From Thermoplasmata archaeon (GTDB lineage: Archaea > Thermoplasmatota > Thermoplasmata > Lutacidiplasmatales > SKW197), in contig JAOAJK010000001.1 of the NCBI GenBank assembly GCA_026414225.1, forward strand, positions 134,886-198,885: a stretch of DNA of 64,000 nt, in the 5' to 3' direction. This document shows, piece by piece, positions 25,792 to 34,000 of this stretch (position 1 is its first letter; each line of letters starts with the position of its first letter). The notes under the pieces were generated by a model, which had not been told where the DNA came from, searched no databases, and saw nothing but the letters and a program-made list of their open reading frames with translations. A program made the position numbers and the translations under genes.

Positions 25792-27942
25792 TTTGCGAGG
25801 TAGCAGGATAAGGAAAGTGCAAACCAGCACAATCAGAATGCTGGCGATTTCATGGACTGGAGAGGTTACCTGCACGGAATAAACAGGCGTCTGGGCTATG
25901 CTGTTCTTTTCATCGATGGCGGTCATGTAGTAATCCAGTGTGCCCGTAATGCTCTGCGAGGGAATTGTTGCCTGGTAAACGCCATCAGTCGCATTACCTG
26001 AGATGCGGGTCATTGTAAGGGCATACCAGGTGCTGCTCCCCACCGGGCGGTAGTAAACCTTTGCCTCTGAAATGTTATAGATGCTTTTTATCTCCGCAAC
26101 GACTGGAATTGGCTGGTTGATGTAGGCAATGCCGACCGGTGCGTGGGTGATACGAATTGCCGGGGCCTTAGCAACAAGAGGGTAGAAATCCTTTGCACCA
26201 GCAGTTCCGTTTACCGTATACGGGTTGTCCACGATTCCATCATGGTTTGCGTCCGGAGATGTCCAGTCATTCCAGAAATTTCCCGCTATGCTCGTGTTCC
26301 AGTAATTTGAGGTGCCATTGTCAGCACTCTGTTTAGACGGGAGGCCGTTGGAGATGAAGTTGTTTGTGTGAATTCTGTTGCTGGTTGAGCCCGTGGTTAT
26401 GTTCACCCCGAAAACTCCGTTGGCTAAAAACTCGTTGGTGGTTATTAAGTTTGTACTGGAAGACTGGACATGGACACCGATGTTATTGTTCGAGAGTGTG
26501 TTGGAGGAAATATTGTTGCTGTTTGAGTAGAGCAGGAAGACCCCGTAGTTGTTGTTAATTAAATTATTGCCTGTAATCTGGTTCGTATCGCAGGAGTAGT
26601 TGAGGTTGATACCCGCATTGCAGTTCATCGCGGTGTTGCCGGAGATTCTGTTGGAATTACCTCTGTAGAGACGGATACCCGCGGCGCAGTCGGAGGCATT
26701 GCAGCCCGCCACGCTGTTCTCATCCGAGTTTGTAAGGCCGATGCCATACCTTGCATTTCCGTTTGCGGTGCAGCCAGAGATTGTATTTCTGTGAGAGTAT
26801 ACACACTGGATTCCGTCTTCTCCGTTCTGGTTTACCTGGCTGTTGAGGATGTAATTGTCATAACTCTGGACAAGATTAATTCCTGCATTCTGATTTGAAC
26901 TAGCTTTTATTCCGGATAAGGTGTTATTGTTCGAGTTCATGAGAAGAATTCCCGTACCCTGGTTGCTCACCGCAGTGACCGTGTTAAACCTGTTCCAGTT
27001 TGAGTTTGTAAGCGCAACCCCGGAAATCCCGTTCTGGCTGGTGTTTGTGGCGTTTATCGTGTTGGCATTGCAGGCGTAGAGCTCAATTCCATAAAAACGG
27101 TTGTTTGAAAAATTGCAGTTCTCTATTTTGGTAGATGTGGTGAAGCCAGCAACGAGGGCGGTTGAGGTGCCGGTAATCACCAGATTCTTCACAGAAAAAC
27201 CAGTGCAGTTTGCAAGAATAATCTGTCCTGCAGAAGGAACCGTGATGCCGTTCGTGTTCGTGAAATAGTAAAGCGATTTTCCGTTCACGCTGTTGGTTGT
27301 GGGAATCGTGTGGGTATTCCAGTAATCAATGCTCTCGCCCCTAATTGCAACCCCATCATTCGAAAATGTGTTGCCAGCCAGGGTGCAGCCAATGGAGGAA
27401 TCAAGGAGAAGGCCGTAGGGGTTGTTTACAATACTGTTGTTGGATACCGTGAAAGCGTCAGAGAGGTAAAGCTGGACCCCTGCATCCGTGGACTGGCTGA
27501 TGGTGTTGCCAGTAATGGCATTCCCGCTTGAAAACACAGCGTAAATTCCGATTCCGTTGCTTGAAACCGTATTGGTCTCAATTTTTCCATTGATTACATT
27601 GTAAAGGTAGATGCCCGCGTTTTTTGTAAACTCCCCGCTGTTCCCGCCTGCATGGTGGATGTAGCAGTTTCTTACAATGAAATAATCTGTCGTATTGCCG
27701 ATGTAGATTCCAAAACCGTAGCCGGAACCGTTGATTTCCCAGCCATCTATTATGTATGGATTGGCAGCCGAGCCATTGCCTGCAACCACACCGTTCGAGG
27801 CGACGAAGCCGCTGTCACCGTTGATTCTAATCGGGGGTCGGAGCGTGAATTTTTCGGCAGCAGCGTTGCTGGAGACGAAAAAAATGGTTCCGAGAACCAG
27901 CACGGAGCAACATACCAGCATAATCCCTTTTTGAAGATGCAT
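25780..27942 (-). CDS. NosD-type beta-helix surface protein
   Basis: A 720-residue secreted protein. An N-terminal signal (about residues 5-28; IMLVCCSVLVLGTIFFVSS) precedes PIRINGDSGFVASNGVVAGN, the entry sequence of these beta-helices, and then about 20 short rungs with the N-x-I-x-x-N pattern (about 45-600). The helix closes with the WNDWTSPDANHDGIVDNPY element also present in the gene at 10032. An HTP-type module (about 615-700) and a C-terminal helix (IASILIVLVCTFLIL) with a short basic tail end the protein. It lacks a PGF motif. Its divergent neighbour is a zinc-ribbon gene; both promoters lie in 27943-28045. Confidence 0.8.
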   Translation of the reverse strand: MHLQKGIMLVCCSVLVLGTIFFVSSNAAAEKFTLRPPIRINGDSGFVASNGVVAGNGSAANPYIIDGWEINGSGYGFGIYIGNTTDYFIVRNCYIHHAGGNSGEFTKNAGIYLYNVINGKIETNTVSSNGIGIYAVFSSGNAITGNTISQSTDAGVQLYLSDAFTVSNNSIVNNPYGLLLDSSIGCTLAGNTFSNDGVAIRGESIDYWNTHTIPTTNSVNGKSLYYFTNTNGITVPSAGQIILANCTGFSVKNLVITGTSTALVAGFTTSTKIENCNFSNNRFYGIELYACNANTINATNTSQNGISGVALTNSNWNRFNTVTAVSNQGTGILLMNSNNNTLSGIKASSNQNAGINLVQSYDNYILNSQVNQNGEDGIQCVYSHRNTISGCTANGNARYGIGLTNSDENSVAGCNASDCAAGIRLYRGNSNRISGNTAMNCNAGINLNYSCDTNQITGNNLINNNYGVFLLYSNSNNISSNTLSNNNIGVHVQSSSTNLITTNEFLANGVFGVNITTGSTSNRIHTNNFISNGLPSKQSADNGTSNYWNTSIAGNFWNDWTSPDANHDGIVDNPYTVNGTAGAKDFYPLVAKAPAIRITHAPVGIAYINQPIPVVAEIKSIYNISEAKVYYRPVGSSTWYALTMTRISGNATDGVYQATIPSQSITGTLDYYMTAIDEKNSIAQTPVYSVQVTSPVHEIASILIVLVCTFLILLPRKSKI

Positions 27943-27972
27943 TTTGCCTCACCACTTGTAGAATGACACCAG

Positions 27973-27983
27973 GATATATAATG
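27973..27983 (-). promoter_or_regulatory. TATA box of the minus-strand beta-helix gene
   Basis: Read on the minus strand, ATTATATATCC lies about 35 bases before the ATG whose first base is 27942. Confidence 0.5.
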
Positions 27984-28013
27984 GTTTTTCCCGCTCATCC
28001 GGAAGTTACAGAA

Positions 28014-28022
28014 AAGTATATT
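28014..28022 (+). promoter_or_regulatory. TATA box of the small zinc-ribbon gene
   Basis: AGTATATTA is centred about 28 bases before the ATG at 28046, indicating a leaderless or nearly leaderless transcript. Confidence 0.5.
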
Positions 28023-28045
28023 AGGAGTTTGCCTAATCTCCATTC

Positions 28046-28294
28046 ATGGCAGCGCCTGTGCCCCTGTGCCAGTACTGTAAAACTCCCCTTCTGTGGCTCA
28101 ATGAAGCGAACCAGTGGTATTGTCCAAAATGCAGAATCTATCCATTTATCCAGCGAAAGGATGAACTCAGCTCTGTTTTTGACAACATCGGTTCTTCAAA
28201 CACCTATTACTGCCCCCACTGTGGACAAACAGCCCTGGTGTGGTATCCCCAGTATCAGAGGTGGTACTGCTTCGTGTGCAGGAACTACAAGTGA
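28046..28294 (+). CDS. Small protein with two zinc ribbons
   Basis: An 82-residue soluble protein with four CxxC pairs: CQYC and CPKC in the first half, CPHC and CFVC in the second. The spacing (about 15-18 residues between the pairs of each half) fits two consecutive zinc ribbons, and both halves share a W(L/Y)xxxNQWYC- or PQYQRWYC-like sequence, so the protein looks like an internal duplication. Function is unknown; candidate roles are nucleic-acid or protein binding. Several other genes in this window (28487, 31064, 59196, 62497) also carry zinc-ribbon or CxxC clusters, so the type is common here. Confidence 0.75.
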   Translation: MAAPVPLCQYCKTPLLWLNEANQWYCPKCRIYPFIQRKDELSSVFDNIGSSNTYYCPHCGQTALVWYPQYQRWYCFVCRNYK

Positions 28295-28299
28295 GAAAT

Positions 28300-28452
28300 C
28301 TTACACCGAGCGTAAGAATTCAGTAGTCTGAAGCACATGCATGAGCCAGTGGGTAAGAGCACTATCGTCTGAGGCAGGTAGTTAACCTATGCGAAAAAAT
28401 TACCTGGATAAATCTTCTCACTTCAGACCGCTGAACTCTTACCCACCGAGCG
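28300..28452. ncRNA. Candidate structured RNA with alternative stems
   Basis: This intergenic stretch has several perfect pairings. GTGGGTAAGAG (28349-28359) is the exact complement of CTCTTACCCAC (28436-28446). Inside it, GTCTGAGG (28367-28374) pairs with CTTCAGAC (28421-28428, one G-U), and AGGTA (28376-28380) with TACCT (28401-28405), giving a long nested hairpin with seven-base internal loops on each side. A second copy, GTCTGAAG (28326-28333), is a perfect partner for the same CTTCAGAC, so two folds compete. CTTAC/GTAAG closes a small hairpin at 28300-28316, and CACCGAGCG occurs twice (28304-28312, 28444-28452). The next gene has its own TATA box downstream, so the element is not its leader. 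No known RNA family was recognised; strand and expression are unknown. Confidence 0.5.
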
Positions 28453-28456
28453 ATAA

Positions 28457-28465
28457 TTTTATCTA
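28457..28465 (+). promoter_or_regulatory. TATA box of the membrane-protein / queC operon
   Basis: TTTTATCTA is centred about 26 bases before the GTG at 28487, so the transcript would be leaderless. Confidence 0.5.
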
Positions 28466-28486
28466 TTCTCCCATTTATTCTCAATC

Positions 28487-28882
28487 GTGAAATTGAGATT
28501 TCCACAAACCAAAGAGTCATTTATTATCCTGATGGTTGTGATGTTCGGGGCATCTGCATTTATAATTTTCATAATGCCTGCCTTTCTACCTGAAATTTTG
28601 CACAATGACTTCTACCCGGTTCTCACAAACATGATGGGAATCTTCGCAATTCTCTCGGCGGTGCTCTTTCTATACTGGGCATACATCACATCTAAAAAAA
28701 TTAGGGGTCAGAGCAGAGCCGCTGTCCAGCCCGATACCAAGGAGTTGATAGAGAACAACGACCATGGTGAGTTCATTTTTTGCACTGAATGCGAGCTGAT
28801 AGAAGGAAGAGCAAATATCTGCAAGGGCTGCCCGAAGGCAGGTGGGGGAAAAAATGGATTTTCAGGTAAGAAAACTTTTTGA
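28487..28882 (+). CDS. Small membrane protein with a C-terminal Cys cluster
   Basis: A 131-residue protein with two predicted membrane helices (about residues 12-33 and 47-66) and a cytoplasmic tail that ends in FCTECELIEGRANICKGCPK, two CxxC pairs that could bind zinc. I do not recognise a family. The GTG start lies at leaderless distance from a TATA box. It overlaps the next membrane-protein gene, and both precede queC and a tRNA thiolase gene with tight spacing, so all four may share one transcript; a functional link is not evident. Confidence 0.65.
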   Translation: MKLRFPQTKESFIILMVVMFGASAFIIFIMPAFLPEILHNDFYPVLTNMMGIFAILSAVLFLYWAYITSKKIRGQSRAAVQPDTKELIENNDHGEFIFCTECELIEGRANICKGCPKAGGGKNGFSGKKTF

Positions 28883-29438
28883 GTTTAAACCATCAGTAAA
28901 ATTTTCTATCGTGCTTCTCGGGCTCGGCATAATATTTACCGTGTTTGCCCTTCTGCTGGTAATCACGCCCTACATGCTTCCATCCAGCTCCCTGAATTTA
29001 GGTGAGAGAGGCAAGGTGAACATAATTGATTTTCAGAACGAGACAGGAAGAATGCCGGCCGGGGCAAGAGAAATTTATGCATTCGGAGACATAATGTGCC
29101 ACCAGCACGCTTCCCGTTCCTACTTCCTCAACGGGAACCAGATGCCATTCTGCGCAAGATGCACTGGCATTTTCTTCGGACTTGCAATCGGCACCCTGGT
29201 GCTCAGTTTTGTCAGCTTCGATATAAAAATCTGGCTTATCTTCCTACTTCTCGTGCCGATGGGGGTCGACGGTGTTGCCCAGGATTTCCTCACTTTTCTC
29301 CATTATGAAAGCACAAACCCGCTCAGGGTTCTAACAGGTTTCCTCGGTGGCATAGCCCTTGCCCTTGCTGTCGGATTCATAGTTCGCTCCATCGCCGAAA
29401 TATGGAAAATGGAGCAGGAGCTGAAGGTAAGAATATGA
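28854..29438 (+). CDS. DUF2085 family membrane protein
   Basis: A protein of about 194 residues with four or so membrane helices. The signature IMCHQHASRSYFLNGNQMPF followed by CARCTGIFFGLAIG is the DUF2085 hallmark (CHQ...RSFFIxGxQxPxCARCTGI), with the conserved Cys, His and Cys pair on the outer face or in a loop. Function is unknown; the Cys/His pattern suggests metal binding. I chose ATG 28854 because GGTGGGGG lies just upstream; a GTG at 28842 is the alternative. The end overlaps queC by four bases. Confidence 0.8.
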   Translation: MDFQVRKLFEFKPSVKFSIVLLGLGIIFTVFALLLVITPYMLPSSSLNLGERGKVNIIDFQNETGRMPAGAREIYAFGDIMCHQHASRSYFLNGNQMPFCARCTGIFFGLAIGTLVLSFVSFDIKIWLIFLLLVPMGVDGVAQDFLTFLHYESTNPLRVLTGFLGGIALALAVGFIVRSIAEIWKMEQELKVRI

Positions 29439-30118
29439 AGGCGGTGTTGCTTCTCTCTGGTGGTCTGGACTCTGCGACGGTGCTCGGGATTGCGAAGTCA
29501 GAGGGCTATGAAATTCATGCCCTTTCGTTTGTGTACGGACAGCGACATGGGAAAGAACTGGCGTCTGCGGAAAAGCTCTGTAAATATTTCGGTGTGAAAA
29601 ACCATGTGATAATTAAAATCAATCTTGATGAAATAGGTGGCTCCGCACTCACGGATAGGACTATCGATGTACCTGGTGCGAATGCGGAGAGTGGAAGGGC
29701 AATCCCTGTCACCTATGTTCCCGCAAGAAACCTCATTTTTCTCAGCATTGCTGGGGCTTATGCTGAAGTTATTGGAGCATCCACCATTTTTATCGGCGCA
29801 AACCAGGTAGATTTCAGTGGGTATCCTGACTGCAGGGAAGAGTTTTTAAAATCATTTGAGGAGACGCTGGCGAAAGGCACGAAGGCAGGAGTGTCTGGAA
29901 AAAGAATTAGGGTTGTCGCGCCCTTACTCCTTATGACAAAAGGGGAGATAATAAAGGAGGGAATGCGGCTGGGAGTCCCCTACGAACTCACATGGACCTG
30001 CTATAAGGGTGGAGAACTGGCATGTGGACAATGTGAGGCCTGCATACTCCGGTTAAAAGGATTCAGGGATGCTGGTTATGAGGACCCGCTCAAATACGAA
30101 ACTGGGCAGAAAATGTGA
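29435..30118 (+). CDS. queC: 7-cyano-7-deazaguanine (preQ0) synthase QueC
   Basis: It converts 7-carboxy-7-deazaguanine to preQ0 with ATP and ammonia, the shared precursor of queuosine and archaeosine. The 227-residue protein begins with the PP-loop LLLSGGLDSATVLGIA, has SFVYGQRHGKELASA, FIGANQVDFSGYPDCREEF and the zinc site TWTCYKGGELACGQCEACILR near the C-terminus. The ATG at 29435 overlaps the DUF2085 stop; longer readings run into that gene. It ends inside the tRNA thiolase gene. Together with queA at 836 it shows deazaguanine chemistry in this organism, although queD and queE are not in the window. Confidence 0.94.
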   Translation: MKAVLLLSGGLDSATVLGIAKSEGYEIHALSFVYGQRHGKELASAEKLCKYFGVKNHVIIKINLDEIGGSALTDRTIDVPGANAESGRAIPVTYVPARNLIFLSIAGAYAEVIGASTIFIGANQVDFSGYPDCREEFLKSFEETLAKGTKAGVSGKRIRVVAPLLLMTKGEIIKEGMRLGVPYELTWTCYKGGELACGQCEACILRLKGFRDAGYEDPLKYETGQKM

Positions 30119-31034
30119 TTTTTGCAACAAGGAGGCAGTTGAGTTTGTTCGATACAGCGGGGCCCATCTCTGTAGCCAGCACTTCGCAGAATTTTTTGAA
30201 CGCCGGGTGAAGCGTGAGATTGCAACCCAAATTGACATTGGAAAGAGAGCTGTGATAGGAGTCGGGCTGTCTGGTGGAAAGGACTCCTCGGTTTGCCTTT
30301 ACCTGATAAACAAAATTTTTTCAAGGCACAGGGCTGTCCGGATTGTCGCAATCACCGTGAATGAGGGGATTGAAGGTTATAGGGTGGAGACAATCGAAGC
30401 GGGGAAACAGCTCTGTAAGACACTTGGAGTGGAACATCACATCGTTTCATTCAAGGAACTCTTCAGCAGAGAGATGGATGAAATTGCGGGAAGGGACAGA
30501 AGAAGGGCCTGCACATACTGTGGAGTGCTGCGGAGAAAGGCCCTGAATTTGGCAAGCAAAAAACTCGGTTGCACCGTCCTTGCCACTGGTTTAAATCTGG
30601 ACGATACCGTGCAATCCATCCTGATGAACTTCACAAGGGGAGATGTGGAAAAACTGGCGAGGATGGCCCCGCATGTGCATGTCCAGCCCGGGCTTGTGCC
30701 GAGAATCCTCCCTTTGAGGAGCGTGCCAGAACGGGAGGTCTATCTGTATGCGTTGCTGAGTAAAATCCCTTTCTCCCATGCTGTTTGTCCCTATGCGGAC
30801 CTTGCATTGCGGAACCAGTACAGGGCCATAATTGAGATTCTGGACAAAGAAAATCCAAGCGTAAAATTCGGAATCCTTAAAAGCCATGACGAAATCCTTC
30901 CATTGCTGCGGGAAAAATACCAACAAAAGGAACTCCAGCCCTGCAAAATCTGCGGTGAACCTTCCATACGAGAGATATGCAAGAGTTGTGAATTGCTGGA
31001 AGGAAAAGTCAGAGATGAGATGGAGAGCATGTAA
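30069..31034 (+). CDS. tRNA 2-thiolation enzyme, TtuA/Ncs6 (TIGR00269) family
   Basis: A 321-residue adenylating PP-loop enzyme that puts sulfur on tRNA uridine, either at U54 (TtuA) or U34 (Ncs6/NcsA). An N-terminal CDFCNKEA zinc ribbon, the PP-loop GVGLSGGKDSSVCLYL, catalytic-region CTYCGVLRR, ATGLNLDDTVQSIL and a C-terminal CKICGEPSIREICKSC zinc ribbon are in the order of the archaeal TIGR00269 group. The start is ATG 30069 or ATG 30078, both inside queC. Sulfur would come from a small ubiquitin-like carrier not encoded here. U34 versus U54 specificity cannot be decided from sequence. Confidence 0.87.
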   Translation: MLVMRTRSNTKLGRKCDFCNKEAVEFVRYSGAHLCSQHFAEFFERRVKREIATQIDIGKRAVIGVGLSGGKDSSVCLYLINKIFSRHRAVRIVAITVNEGIEGYRVETIEAGKQLCKTLGVEHHIVSFKELFSREMDEIAGRDRRRACTYCGVLRRKALNLASKKLGCTVLATGLNLDDTVQSILMNFTRGDVEKLARMAPHVHVQPGLVPRILPLRSVPEREVYLYALLSKIPFSHAVCPYADLALRNQYRAIIEILDKENPSVKFGILKSHDEILPLLREKYQQKELQPCKICGEPSIREICKSCELLEGKVRDEMESM

Positions 31035-31045
31035 CTTATATATAC
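31035..31045 (+). promoter_or_regulatory. TATA box of the TPR-zinc ribbon giant gene
   Basis: CTTATATATAC is centred about 24 bases before the ATG at 31064, giving a leaderless transcript. A second TATATATA run overlaps the start codon region itself. Confidence 0.5.
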
Positions 31046-31063
31046 CCGAAGTCGGATATATAT

Positions 31064-34000
31064 ATGGACATGATGGGAAAAGAACCTCCTGAAATGAGAG
31101 AGATTTACAGAATGTACGAGAGGGCACTCTTCTTTTACTCCAATGGAGATTTTCACAATGCAGTCATCACGCTGAAAAATCTCCTGGCTCTCAATCCGGA
31201 ATTCAAGGAGGCATGGGAGCTTCTGGGAAACTGCTACAAGGCCCTTGGATATACTGATGCTGCCCAGCATTGCTTCCAGCAATCACAAAAACTCTCTTAC
31301 AGCGGACCTTTTACGTACTACTGTCCCTTCTGCGGCACTGTTGTGGGTGAAAAAGATTCCAGGTGCAGAAGTTGCGGAGTGGGCATCGTTAACACCGAAG
31401 AGGAGAAGACAAAACACAGGGGCTTCGTGCTCACGAGAAGCGAGCTGAAGGTCATGGGAAGGGTTGAAATTCCAGAAACTGGAGCCAGGGGCGTTCCCGA
31501 AAGCCAGGTTTTTGCAGAACCCCTGACCCGCCCAGCGCCTCCGACACCGCAGGAGTATCCCGTTTACGAGATTCCAGAGACAAATGGTAGAGAGTCACGG
31601 CCTCCCTACGAGTTCCCTACCTCCTCCGTGAAAACAGCGGCAAGGCTGGGATTTGCTGATACAAATGGCCTCACATTCGGCAGGAAAAAAATAGCAGGAT
31701 TTTCGCCGAAGGCGTACATCGTGCCCTTCCTTTTCCTGATGTTCCTTCTGGTTTCTATTTCCTCTGGACTTTATGACCTCAGCACCAAACCCCTGATGAA
31801 AGTGGACGGAATTTTCGAAGAGTGGAAGGGAATCGACAAGTCCTTCCAGCTTACCACTCACGCCCATGTAAACCCAAACATAAGAATCAGGGAATTTTCG
31901 TTTGCAGAGAAGGAGGAGGCCTACTTCGTTTACATTTCAGTTGAGGGCAGAATCCTGAACGGGAACCAGGACAGGATTGCGGACACTTTTCTTGTTTTTA
32001 TTGATACTGGGTCTGGGGGTTTCACCATCTCCGGAATAGATGCCGCCTACCATGTGCAGGTCTATGGCTGGAACAACGAGGTTTATTCCACAACCCTCTA
32101 CAGATACGATGGAACCACTCCATATTCCTGGCAGTGGATCCAGCCCATCTCAGTGCCTGCAGCGGTCTCGGAAAATCAGCTTGAAATTGAAATTAAGAAA
32201 TCCCTTCTTTCTGGCACCGATTTCAAGATTTTTATTGTCTCCCAGAGTTACGATGGTACCGTTGATATGGCGGATTATCCGGTTGGAAAAAAACCTACCC
32301 TTGTCCTTACAACCAGAACCCTACTTCAGGACATCACACAGCCGGGGAATGTGGAGGCAATGGATCTCGAATTCAAAGCTGTTCGCGGGAACTCGGAGAT
32401 CCGGGAGGTCACCGTGAATGTTGACGGGAACGCAACACCGCCGACAGCCACACTGAAAGGTACCCAGACACTCACCGCAGGGGTTGACGCTGGAGGATAC
32501 AGGTTCCAGCTGAACCGGGAATTGAGACAGGGAATGTCCGAAAAATTGGTTCTTACAGTCCCCGTCGATGCGAGCATGAGCACAGCCACCATTGGATTTT
32601 CAATCAAGGAAGGAGGGGTAAAGACCAATGCGATAGTTGTTCAGTGCGATGCTTCAGATAAATTCCATGCCAGAAAAAGTTATGTGGGTTCAGCCCCCTC
32701 CATCACAATAGACGGTGCCTTTGCCGACTGGGTTCCGATATCAAAGAAAGCTGATGCATCAGGGGATGTGTCAGACCCATCAACGGACCTCCAGGAATTT
32801 GCAATCGTGAGAACAGAAAATACCCTAGAATTTTACCTGAATGTTGAGAAATTTATTTTTGCAGGCGAGAAAGTTCCTTACAGAAACTACGTGACCGTGG
32901 GGGCTGTTTACTCCCCAGATACTGACAGGGATACAATGCCAGATAACTTAGACCCTCTGCCCTCCGACTTCAACAATGACGGAGTGCCAGACAGTCAGAC
33001 CAATAATGACCTTGACAGTGATGGGGTAAAGGATTACCCATACGGAGAAGATTATTATCTCAACACCACAATTCCAGACACTGCAGAATTCCCACTGGCA
33101 TACAGGGGCAAATTCGTGAGCGTATACATTGGCCCTGCAACTCCGGCAAAAAGTGAAAACAGGGGACTTGACTGGCTCAAAGTTTACCTTGATACCGATA
33201 ACAACGGAACCACCGGAATCCCGTGTGCCAGCATCGGCGCAGATTATCTGATTGAGTTTGGGGGGAGGGATGGTAACATTGTGGAGAAAAAAGCATGGCA
33301 TGCTGAGTATGGGGAATGGAGGGAAACAGGAGAGGAAGTTGGTGGAGCCACAGATTTCTACAGAATAGAATTTGAATTCGGTAAAACCCTTGAATCGAGC
33401 CCTGATGTGTATATTGAATTTGCGGATTTCTGGCAGAACAAGGATACTGCCTATTTTGAACATTCATTAACCGAGGTACATAGGGCTGCAGAGTGCACTT
33501 CTATGAGTGCAGAACAAAGAAACCTGATCAATCCCCAGGATCCAGAAAGAGCACAGTGCTTCCAAACTCCTCCTGATATTATCCCAATCCCCGATGCCTC
33601 GTCTCAACCCAGAGCGCTTGAACCCGTTGATGAGATTCTACCCAAATCTCTCTCATCTTCAACAATCACAGCAGAAACATTGTCTTACTATCTGAATGCT
33701 TCGAGGGAAAGACCCGTGAGAAAGGGTTTTGCCATCACGCCCCCTAAATCGGCTCCTGGTGGTGCTGCGGGTTCGGGATGGATTCCTGATGTAAATGTGA
33801 GCAAGGCAGCAAACTATCATGCATTTTCCCCAGTGATGGCAACGGACAGCGATAATTACATCTACACCGCTTTCATGTTCTGGAGTACTGCGGTATCTAG
33901 ATGGGGAATTGGGGTATTTCGCTCCACCGATTCCGGTCTTACCTGGAGTGGTCTATGGTGGTACTTTACAAACTATGATTGTGCTGACCCCTCGTTGGCA

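Noticed and set aside
28341-28400. A possible tRNA from the run GTGGGTAAGAGC with nearby stems
   Set aside because: The piece resembles a D-arm by eye, but there is no T-arm GGTTC run, no acceptor stem and no plausible anticodon arm; the pairs belong to the large hairpin instead.
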